Made by a program: the position numbers and the translations under genes
The notes under the pieces: generated by a model
The model's input: only the letters and a program-made list of their open reading frames with translations
What the model was told of the DNA's origin: nothing
Database searches by the model: none
Source: Adineta steineri
Lineage: Eukaryota; Rotifera; Eurotatoria; Adinetida; Adinetidae
Direction of reading: 5' to 3'
Length of the DNA: 64,000 nt
NCBI GenBank assembly: GCA_905250115.1
Contig: CAJNOI010000279.1
Coordinates: 1 to 64,000, forward strand
In this document: in pieces, positions 22,231 through 34,000 of the stretch
How the letters are laid out: each line of letters opens with the position of its first letter
Position numbering within the stretch: position 1 is the stretch's first letter

Positions 22231-22541
22231 AGAAAAAAGAGGCATGATATTCTAATGGTAAACAATGTGTAAAGTAGTTTTGAAATCTATTATTTTTGTA
22301 TTGTTTTGATGTTACGGAGACACAGACGGCAGTAAGTGCGTAGAAGAAAATTTAATCCATAATTTCTTAACACTGATGCAAAGTAAGTCAAAGAATAGAA
22401 AACATTATATATTTGTTTATTTTATAAAGTCTCTCTCTCCACAATGAGAAAAAAGACATGACATTCTAATGGTAAACAATGTGCAAAATAATTTTAAAAT
22501 CTATTGTTGTTGTATTGTTTTGATGTTGTGAAGAGACAGAG
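22231..22541 (+). repeat. Direct repeat pair, ~95 bp, 216 bp apart
   Basis: Copy one (22231-22327) and copy two (22447-22541) share cattctaatggtaaacaatg, then ttttgtattgttttgatgtt-like blocks and agacagag/cacagac ends. Identity looks to be about 80-85 percent. Confidence 0.75.
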
Positions 22542-23614
22542 GATAGTGTGGTCGTAATTTTATGTAATTTTCTGACACCCGCATATCAATGTAGGGACGT
22601 GCAAAATATGAACTGCTCGCAAGATTATATCAACAATTCCTAAGATTTGGCAGAAAGTGAAATATCTTTTCAAATTTTTTGGATTAGACTGTGTACATTA
22701 TTGACTCAAAATTCTTTTTTTTCTACAACAAAACATTCCATCGTAGTATGTTTCTTTGGTGCTGAGAAGTCTCTCGAAAAGCAAGATGCTACATATATAT
22801 ATAGATTCTTCTCTTAATTATTTTATTCTCTTTCCCGTAGAGAAGAGTCCAGTAAACATAAATTGTTTGTTTGCTTGCTTGTGTGTTCACAGGGTCAAAA
22901 AAAACATCGAAAATCAATTTTTCGAAAAAGATATTTCTATAGGTTTTTCGATACGGGGAGTTCGAATCTGCGGACTGTTGGGTGACCGTGTAGAGGATAG
23001 GGGGTGATGAGGGATCAAAGGTAAAAAAAACATCGAAAACTGATTTTTCACGGTTTCCATTTGTTTTTCCGGTAAATGTGAAGAAAATGCATTTTTACGA
23101 GAAAGAGCTAAGCGAGTTCTCGGAGGAGCGTTACTTGTTATTCTATGACGACTTTTAAGTCATCTGTTTGTTTGAAGTATGTTTCCTAAATGATAAAAGA
23201 TGAATATCTCAGAAAATATAAAGTTTTAACCAATAGATGTAATCAGAGGCTCAATTTTGTTGAAATTATTTTGATAATTGAATAAACCTCTGCTTCATTT
23301 CAATTCTTCACTTATTGGCATAGAAATGGAGAGGTGAAGAAACAAAGAAAAGAAAAATGTACAACTTCATCTTTCCATCACCATAACATTTTTATTTACA
23401 TACTCTTCTTCTGCCAACACATTTGTTACTGACTGTATCGATAAGAACGAAAAAAAGATGGCAATGTTATGGCCAATATAATCGTGACATCTATTTTCTA
23501 CTTTCGTTATTTCTTTCGTTTTTGTCAAGTGTTGAACGGTATGGTCTAGACGATGGTGGAGGATGGTCAAGTGTTTTAATTTCATGTGGTTTCACATTAA
23601 TAGCTATCGCGTCT

Positions 23615-23673
23615 TGAGGGTGTGTGTGTGTGTTATATCCACCAGGAACCAACACTTATACTCACACTCTCAA
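23615..23673. repeat. GTGTG/CACAC hairpin, copy 10
   Basis: The left arm cttgagggtgtgtgtgtgtg and right arm ttatactcacactctcaag are inverted repeats with perfect outer ends (cttgag/ctcaag). Confidence 0.65.
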
Positions 23674-23960
23674 GAAATAGTTAAAAGTCATAATACAAAA
23701 TCAAAATACAACGTTGATGTTTTTTTGTAGAAATAGATGAAAAATGACAGTATATATAATTACAATTATATTCTCTCGTTTTTTTTCTATCTTCAATAAA
23801 TATTTACGATGTAACAACAATTTATAAAAGAAATAATATTAGAAGAAGGAACGAGCAAAAGAGTACATCAATATTTGACAATAGTGATAGAAATATGTAT
23901 CATTTTAAGCACATAATAAATAGTTGTGTAATGTATTAGAATCAGCAAGTTAAGAGAACA

Positions 23961-24978
23961 ATGAAGCTTTTATATTGTAATATTCTTATTCTATTGTTTG
24001 TGCAGTACGAGCATATTCACGCTCAATTTGTACTTCCACCAACTAATTTAAATGAATATGATGCATACGGATCATTGTTAGCTATCAATGAATATTTAGC
24101 TATAATAGCTCAAAACGATCAAGAACAATTCACGATTATTACATATCCATTTACCAATCGATCAGAAAAATGTACTTTACCTTATGATACTATACAACGA
24201 AATATTTCATCTTTAACACGTTTTGTTTATAATGTAGCTATTGGAATAAAACAAAATGCTAGTCAATTATTATTTTCTTACATTGATGAAAATTGGCAAA
24301 GAGATGTTTTCTTAACAACTGTTTTCCTCGAATCTACACATACTGGTTGTGTTCAAGCTGTTAATCGAATAGCAATTAATATGATTGATCTTAAAATGCA
24401 AGAACATGCTCTTAGTGGCATGGATCCATATGGAAAACGAGCTTATGCAGTAGGTACATATTACATTGTATGCTTTGAAATTGAAACTGGTATTACATGG
24501 CAACTGGATACTGTAAAATTGTTTAGTAACGAGAGTAATTTTGCAAATTTCTTTTTTCCAAAGGCATTAGTTATTACTGAAGATCATTTTATATTCGCCG
24601 TGGGACATAAATTTATTAATTTACAATTTTTACCATATTTATTTGTACTCGATGTTTTATCCCGAAATAATGTTACCTTTTCTTTCACTATTGAGTTATC
24701 GAAATTTAATTTTGGTCCTTCCGCAATCGATATTACGCGTGATTCAACCATGTCTATATCTCTTCTCGATGAAATGAAATGGTTTATTATCGGTATTCCT
24801 AACTTGGATATGCTTCTCATTTTATTTTGGGATCGCTCTAAAGTAGACAAAGAACCCGTTATTGTACGAAAACATATTTCATCACAAAGAGGTATATCTT
24901 TCGGCAAATCTGTCGCTTTGCTCGATAATAATATGTTTGCTGTACTTGCTCATACATTACCTACTCTACCATGGTCTA
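23961..24978 (+). CDS. Secreted protein, truncated by assembly gap
   Basis: An uninterrupted frame of 339 codons runs from ATG 23961 into the run of N. The N-terminus (MKLLYCNILILLFVQYEHIH) is a signal peptide. The mature part is a regular alternation of beta-strand-like blocks with recurring motifs such as DAYGSLLAINEYLAI, DPYGKRAYAVGTYYIVC and GISFGKSVALLDNNMFAV, suggestive of a beta-propeller (FG-GAP-like) fold. N-glycosylation sequons are frequent. The family is not recognised. The 3' end is missing. The sequence after the gap belongs to a different gene. Confidence 0.75.
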
Positions 24979-25078
24979 NNNNNNNNNNNNNNNNNNNNNN
25001 NNNNNNNNNNNNNNNNNNNNNNNNNNNNNNNNNNNNNNNNNNNNNNNNNNNNNNNNNNNNNNNNNNNNNNNNNNNNNN
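24979..25078. other. Assembly gap, 100 N
   Basis: Exactly 100 N, the usual placeholder for a gap of unknown size. It separates an unfinished secreted-protein gene from the middle of a TRIO-type gene, so at least the 3' end of one gene and the 5' half of the other are missing here. Confidence 0.99.
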
Positions 25079-25093
25079 TTTGTTTTGAAATAG

Positions 25094-28000
25094 TCTGGTC
25101 TAACAAAAGAAGCATTAGGTGATGTTTTACTTCAAAATTCGTTTCAAATATGGGATTCAAAACAACTTATTAAAAAAGGCAAAGAACGACATGTATTTCT
25201 ATTTGAAACAAGTATTGTGATTGCAAAAATTGTTAAACCAGTTACTCGTGGAGCTGTTCGATATATTTATAAATATAAATTAATGGTTTGAGAAAAAACA
25301 AAATAATTTATTTATTTCAAATAAAAATTTAATTGTTTTTAGACGGCAGAAATTTTTGATGTGAAAGAACATTTAGAAGCAGGTGAACCATGTAAATTTG
25401 CATTATATACAGGTCGTCCAATGTCATCTCATGCAGCTGATTTACGAGTGACACTTAAAGTAATATAGACATTATAAATCAATTAGATATACTATCATTT
25501 TTCTAGGCAAATGATCTTAATACAAAACAACAATGGGTTATTCGTATACGAGAACTTATTCAAGAGAATGATCTTTATCATGATTTAACAATGCATGAAA
25601 CAAATACAAAACAACCAACACCATCATCATCAGCAGCAATACAAAATAAAATTTCAAATCTTAGTAATATTAATCCATCAGATAGAAGATCACAGGAGAT
25701 TGCTGATAATGCATCTGATGAATATGAACATATAAGTCGAGGTGGTTCATTATCAAGCATGACAACAGGTTCATTTTCAAGCACTGGCCAACATCATCAA
25801 ATTCAACAGGTAAGAAAAAAAGAATTAATATAAATAAATAATCAAATCATTAGATAAATATATGTACATATAAATATTTACAGCTAATATCTTATCGATA
25901 GCTATATCCGTTTCTTCGCGTCTCCTTTTTTTTTTCTTCTTCTTCGACTTATTCCAAGCATCTTCCCAATTATGGTCTCTAGTAATTGCATATGTTATTC
26001 GATGTCTCTGACAGAACGCATTCTGTCAGCGGGATAACCTTGACTATACAATGTTCTTTCTTCGTCCCAATATATATATATATCTATACTTCTGTTGACT
26101 TTACGATAAACATCTAATCTCAATAATGTGTGCACATATTGAGATGAAAAAATTTTTTTTGCATTATATAAAAATATACTATGGATTGTATAGTAAATAA
26201 ACGATTGTATTCAAACGGAATATTTAATATGCTTTTCTAAATAGTAAATATGGACTAATAAATACTCCCTTAGGTGTCGAATACTAAGGCAATTTGCTTT
26301 TGCGTTGTATATTTATGTTAACTGTAACAGCAGCTGATAAAAGAACCACAAATATGAATATCGCATTCTGAAACCAATCTAAAGCCGACTTGCTAGATAA
26401 TATGCAAACATACGTTTCTTTTCTTGCTTTTTTTATTTTTATTTTTTTTTGTCGAGTAAATGACAGTTTTCTTCTTCTTCTTTCGCTATCTCTCTCTCAC
26501 ACTGCTCGTAATAACACAGATGCAACAAGAGAGATACAGAGAAGAGAAGAAAAATAATAAAAGCTTACTATGCTTCTAACGATTGGTGTGGTAGCCATTT
26601 GTGCTAAACTTATTTATCATTCTTGAATATGCGCCTGGTTGCTGGTGTCTCTCTCTCTCTTGCTGGTGTCTCATATACATATCATCTATTAGGTGTACAT
26701 AACGCTAAAAAAAAACAAGAGAAAAAGAGAAAACATATATTCGTATCGTACACAGAGACAGTATAGAAAAAAGAAAGATTCTTTTTTTTTTCTATCATCG
26801 GATGGTATAACAAATAAAAAAAATTGTTTCTTTCCAATGATGAATGTTTTGTAACGTATTTTTAATAATAAAAAACAAAATACAAAACGAAATCGATCAG
26901 TTTCAATGAATGAGCGGTGAGAAGAAACGACATCGACGAAGACATGGTCCAGTACTAATTGAAGAAAATATTATTATCGATACAACATTAACAACAACTA
27001 CAATAAAAACTGAAGAACAAAAACATACAGAAAATACAAAACGTCAATGGTATGATAATAATGAAGATGATGAAAGTACGCAAGATGAAACTCAACCAAG
27101 AAATTTATCACCAAATGAAAAAATTTCGAAAAAAATCGAACGTGTTTTACGTAAAATCAATGCGTGGACAAATGATGTATCAACAACACCTTTACATAAT
27201 ATCGATGATGATGAACAAGAAATACTAGAAGATACATCGTTTAATACGATAAATCGTCCATCCTATGATAATATTCAAACAGAACAACGCTATGAATCAA
27301 ATTCTAATCGACCGACACATAATTCCTTATTTAATAGTTTTCGACAGCGATGTTGTTCATCAACATATACCGATCCAAATACGATTAATAGTCAGCAAAT
27401 ATCAGCTCATCGGCCATATTCAATGATGACATTTGGTGATAAATCATTGCCACGAATGACAACTGCATCATGTCTTGTAAACAATGACAATAAGAATTGT
27501 TCGTATGAAGAACAACAACAGAATAGAAAGGTGAGAGAGTTCGTGTAAATGATTTAATCGCAAAAATTCTATCCTAATTAATTATATAAACATTTCATTG
27601 TTTATATAACTCAAATGAACATGATTGATATTAGTGTATAATCAATAAACAAAAAATTTTAATCATTTGAAGTAAAATATTTTATTTCCAAAGACAGAGA
27701 GAAAAGAAAAATAAATCAATTCTAATAGTTCGTAGAAAGGAATAAGACATCTAAGTATCGAGTATTAAATTGTCGGAATAGGAGATTTATCGGATTTTTC
27801 TCTAATATAACACTTAAAATGCAATAAAGCTTCGATAATCTATAGTTCTACTAAGAGTTTTAGTTATAATTAGAATTCAACGATCTTGATCAATATCTTT
27901 CTTTCATTAAAAAAATAACATTTTACATTTCATTAGTATTTCTATAGAGAAAAAACTCTGTTTTCTTTTTCAATATGGGCAGTTTGTCAAGTAGTATTGA

Positions 28001-31000
28001 TTTCTATTTACTCTAGATCTACAATTAATTATGGTGTATATTTAATAATTATATCTGTTTCTTCTAAAAACAAAAAACCGAACGTCTGCTGTTATGATTT
28101 ATTAATAAGTTTTATGAGTTTGCATAACTTCCATTAGCCAGACTATATATGATAATAATAACAGTAACAGACTATATCAGACTTTCTTTATCAATGATAT
28201 TTTAAAATTCATTTGTAAAAAAAACGTCAAGATTATTATGCCTGACTTTGCATAGAATAGGAGTAAAACTTTTGTCAATCATGTTCATTTGATTTTCTTC
28301 GCACGAAATAAGAAAAATTTAATCTGACATTTTTGTCTATTAAATTAATAGAAAAAAATGCTCAATTCCAAAGGACATTTTTCCTCATTTCGTCAGAAAC
28401 AAACGTACGATGATAAACATCCAGCTTTGGTTAATCTATTGAATAATAACAAAATTCGACGTCGATCATCATTTTCTCAATATACCAATTTAGCACCCCT
28501 ATCATCAATGTATGGTTCTGATTTTTTCTATCCATCCGCAACCGAACGACAACAACAACAACAAGCACAACCACAACATGAATACGATAATTTAACCTTT
28601 ACTCAAAATTCATCTAATCATCATTATTATGATCCATTGCCAATTCTTATTGATTGTCAACGTTGTAGTCGAAGTATCGATCGATCAACATTTCGCGACA
28701 TATCATGTCAAGTACCATCCGATGATGAAGAAGAAAAAAATATCTATCAATATGTTCAATTTGAACATCGTCAAACCAAACGATCATCTCCAGTGTATAT
28801 ATCACCAGCATCAACACCACCGCCATGTTTACCGCCAATAGCTAATAGTTTATTATCACCATATCATCGACGACGAAAACTTTCTTTGTCATCTTATGTT
28901 GATTTACATAACCGTTCGAGATCAGCTCCATCAGCTTCATCATCAACATTATCATCAAATTCAAGTCATACAAAACATAGATCAGAAAAAAAATCTAAAC
29001 ATTTATTACCATCACTTTCGCCTTTACAATCGGATACAACGATTCTATCTATAACACCTGATTCAGTTCCTGTATCATCAACACCATCGACGACAGCTCT
29101 TCTTCGTTCTATAAAAACATCAATATATGCTATGAAAAAACGTCTCAAAGATATTCGTCGTTTGTCCGAGGTGGGTATGTGTTGTTAATGATGATGATGA
29201 TGATGACGACAACATCAAATATATATATATATGCGCGGATAAGAAGAAGAAGAGAGAGAGAGAGAGAGGGAGACACGCACATATAGAAAAAAAAAAAGAA
29301 AAAAACAACATCTGTTGCCTGGCTGGTTTGCCTGTGCACACACTCGCATCTTCATCAACCCATTCTCCATTGTAGAGAAAGGAAAATCCGTGCACGCAAC
29401 ATTTTTTTCTCTACAGACAATGTTTCATTACCTGCGTGCATATCATCATAGCAAGGTATAGCATATCTTTTTAATTTCTAATATTTACTTGTATGTGTGT
29501 ATGTTGCACTGATAATAATACATGTAGGCGAAAATAAACTGTAAGATTTCTTCTTTTTTTCTATCTCTTTTTTTCATATATTAATATATTTTTCCTTCTT
29601 TTTTTTCATGTTCTCAGAACATCACATTAGAATAATAGGAATAAGTGAAGAGATTAAATAGACAAGCCGCCAGCCGTTATTATCTCGTTTTTGTATGTGA
29701 ATACATCCTATAGTCAGTTGTTAATCGTTAAGAAGAAGGAAAATTCCGAGAAGTTTTCCGAAATAGACTCTAAGCGGTAAGTATATATATATATATATAT
29801 TTATTCTCTGCTTGATTTTAAGAAAGCTATTTTTCTTCGTCTATCTATTGAATTAACTGATGCATATACCATTCTGATTCATTTTTTGTTCACGGAAATA
29901 CTAATGGAAAATGCGCATGAATAAAAAATTTTTCTATTTATAATATAGAAAAAAAATGTTGTTTTCTTCTTCTTCTTCTTTTTTTGGTTTCTTATCTCAT
30001 AAGATTCTTATTTCGATAAGTAATATGAAAAAAAAAGAATATAATTAGAATAGGATATTATAGTCTTCATTTATTATTTGATAGTTCTCGTATATCGATA
30101 GCAGGTTGATTTCATCGATGTGTTCGATTATATATTTCCGAAAGGTGACATGAAACCTTTGGGATCATCTATTAATTATTGTTTTAGCATATATAGAAAT
30201 ATGTTCCGGAAAGTCAACATACAAGTGGTATTTCATATGGGAAATATTGACAGATTATTAGCATAAGATGACAACATATTCATTAGATGTTTATAGAATG
30301 TTTCCGCTTGACAAGTTACGAGGTTTTCTGCTTAAAATATGCTTTATCTATTATATACATATATATATATATGCAATAAATAACCCCTACTAAGTGTAAA
30401 CGAAAGAATAAGATAAGAAGAATTGGTTTGCTGTTGTTTATTCAAGTAAACGATCTTTGCTATAATTACTATTGCTGCTGATGCCAGAACAACCTTTTCT
30501 TTTCATCTTATTTTACATATGCGTGTGTGCACACGCGTATGTATATGGTTAATAGAAAACGAAGAAAAATGAGAAGTCTAATAAAAATAAAAAGTACTTA
30601 GTTAATTTATATAAAACCATCTTTAGCATTATCCGAATTTATTTTTGGCTATTAGATGTCTATATATATTTTATTCTTTGATTGAATTAACTATGAATGT
30701 ATATTGATGGAATTGAAATCCTTCGCCATTTTTATGAGAGAAATATCTGCAGTTCATGATTTTTTTTGCTTTTATAACAATGTTTTCTTATATTATTACT
30801 TATGCGTTTCTTCTCATCAGGTTTGCTCATTCTTCCCATCATTTATATAAGAAAGTAATGAATGTAATAGTGTCTTAGTGCACGAGGGAGCAAGTAAGCA
30901 GAAAAGAAACGACAACAATAGAAAGTAAGAAAAAACCGAGCAGAAGAAGAAGAAGAAGAAAAAGAAGCTAAGAGTAGAAAAATAGGATGACGATGACAGA

Positions 31001-34000
31001 ATGAAAAACTACTATATAGAAACAACCTCAATGAACTATATCTGATTCTAAAAACAACAACAACAATAACAACAACAAGAATGATTGACGAATAAAAGAA
31101 CTTGAGACTAAAGAAAAGTTTTTTCTTGTCTTTCGTGATAATTTTAATCATATAATATTTTATTAAGTTCTAATATCATATACTTAGTTTTTCCTTCTTA
31201 TTTCCTTTTTTCTTAATGAAGAAAAAAAAAGAAAATCTTCGAATAACGTAAAATAATTGTTGTGATTAATAGAATAATGACGTTGTTTTGATGATGAAAG
31301 TAGTAGTTATCGTAATAGCAAACACGGAAAGGAAAAAGAAGGACGACGACTACTACTAACGTCAAAATTACTGAGTCTCATGCTTTGTCGACGACGACGA
31401 CAACGCACACGCGCTCGCACAAGGAAAAATGGGCGAAGAGTATTATTTAATAAATAATCGTCGATGCTGATTTCATTTTTTTTCTCCTCCGCTACACAAC
31501 CGTCTTGCACCATACGTGACTGTCGAGATGGCATACACTTGACTGGATAGAAAAACCGATAACACTTCAATTTCATCACTATTCACTTATACATCTATAC
31601 TCATCTTTAGCTTCGACAAGGTTGTTTGTACTAATCGTCTAATAAATCGAGCTATTTTACTGCTATCTATTCTGTCTCCTGCACTATTTTATGGAATTCT
31701 GGCGCAAGATGAAGTTTCGATGGGTAACTAACAAATTTTGATAAATGATAAACAAGTTCATGATTGATTGATTAGTTGGGTGATTGATCGATCATAAATA
31801 AATATATATATATATGCATGCACACATATATATATAAATATATAAAGGATTGGCTAAGATATATATATATATAAATATATATTTATTAGAAGAGGGTGTT
31901 GGAGAAATTCTTACTTTCATTTAATATGTGTCTTCTCATACTTCTTATATATAAGTATCTATTCTTATTTTTATCATAGGATTCGAACGTGACAACCGTC
32001 TTAGACGATTATACGGCACGTAGTTCACAAGAATTGTCTGTAAGTAAAGGACAACACGTTCGTATCGTTCAAAAACAACTTCCTAATGCACCTGATTGGT
32101 GTCTTATTCGTTTATTGAACGAACAACATCATCATCATCATAACAATCAATCAAGTCCATCACTTGCTGCTTCATCAACAACAATCACAACCGGTTCATT
32201 TGATTTGCCATCACCACCTCCAACTTCAAAATATACTGAAGGACTTGTTCCAGCGGCTATTCTTAAAGCAACTAAATCATCCACGTCAAATATTCATCCA
32301 CCACCACCACCACCATTAGTTCTTCCTTCACACACTAAAAGTGAACACGGTAAGCAAAATTATTTTTCTATATATTATATATATGATCTAGAAAAATATT
32401 CTTATTTATTATAAAAAAATATCAAAACAGGCATGTTCTAGAATTGACCTAGTATTCCCAAATGAAAATAGGAAATAAGGAATAGACTTTTCTTTCCGAT
32501 AAAAAATATTTCTTTTCTCGTTCTTCTATTTATTTTTTATCATCCAAACAAAAACATTGATTTCTTTTGTCATTTAGATAATCTTCCAAATATTATAGAA
32601 GATTCTCAGCACAAACAACCACAATCATCATCATCTGCACATTTTAGTAAACGTAAAGCTAGTTTTAGGTAATTTAATTATTTATTAACAAACATTCAAT
32701 TAATCATTTATTTATTTTTATATTAGACGAATTCTAAAAAATCCCGTTCGACGTCTTAGTTTAAAAGATAATAGTAGTAAAGATGTTAAAACTCCAACAC
32801 CACGTGATTTAGCAACTATACCAGCATCATCGACTGTACCAACGAGTAGTATTGGTGATGGTACAACAAGTAATATTTATAATAAAAAACAATCCATATC
32901 AACAAATTCCACAACATCAACAAAACTCAAAGTAAATAAAAAGCCAAATAAATAATTGAAAAAATTTAATATTTTTTTATTTTTCTTTTCAAGGCATTCA
33001 CATTTACAAACTCCGAAGATTTGTCGTCGTTTCCTGATGATACGGTATGGTGTCTTTTGTTTCGATGAGGCAATTTCCGTTTTGTATGTGTTTCTCGACA
33101 AGCTTGCAATTATGCTTTGTCATGTTAAAAAAAAAGAAGCCATAATAATAGAGAGTGTGCAAAGAAAAAAAGTTAGAATATTATATAGGCTTATATTCAT
33201 TTTTCAAGGCAACTATCTCTCAATGACTTCAATCAAAAAACTTGATGCCATTTAAAAAACATTCATTTATATGTTGAAATGAAAAAAAAAAAAATTTATT
33301 CTAAAAAGAAAATTTGTTTGGATATTTATATATATTGACTTTCATCAATAGTAATAATAGTAGTAGCATCAGAATAACACTCCTTTTCCTTTTTCTTCTT
33401 TTCTTATGCAATTCTTTGCCCGAGGGTGCCTTGAATCACATCTATGTGAACATATTATGAGAGCGAACAAAAATAGAATAACACAAGCAGATTGATGTGA
33501 TGTGTATATCTGTTACGTAGTCCTTATCGTGTTCTTTCGTATGATTATTACTAGTACTGGTCGTTGTCCTCATCACTTCAACAAGCATATGCATCTTTTT
33601 TTTTTCTTCTCTTTCTTTCGTCTTATTCTCTAAATTCAGCTTCTTTCGTGTACAAAAAAAACCCGAACGAACTTTCTCGTTCTTCTGTTCTTAGTATTTT
33701 TTTTTCTCTTCTTCTTTATATGATGTATGTTTTCGTTCGACGTCGCCAACTCTGTCATTTGAATGATTATTTGCCTATACTCAATAGGTTTTTTCTTGTG
33801 AGCATATAGACTTTAACTTGAAAGAAAAACATACGCATATAGAATAAAAAATGCCTCGTCTTCCGTGGACAAAAAAATATAAATTGTTACCATCATCTAA
33901 AAAATGGACTATACGAAAAAATGTAAGTTTTTCTTTTTTGACATATTTTTTATGTTAGCACTCAACAAGCACGCACATTGGTTGAAGTAAATAAGAAGAA

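Larger units (their letters stand above)
22028..23960. other. Intergenic region between divergent genes
   Basis: This 1.9-kb spacer lies between the 5' ends of two divergent genes. It holds a 95-bp direct repeat, a short duplicated motif (aaaaaaaacatcgaaaa at about 22897 and 23022), and one hairpin of the GTGGGTG family. No gene is supported. Confidence 0.6.

Noticed and set aside
22961-22990. agttcgaatctgcgg resembling a tRNA B box
   Set aside because: No A box, acceptor stem or cloverleaf can be drawn around it.
30843-31151. 102-codon minus-strand frame inside the TRIO intron
   Set aside because: It is made of Phe/Ser/Val repeats from poly-GAA and poly-CAA intronic sequence and has no family features.
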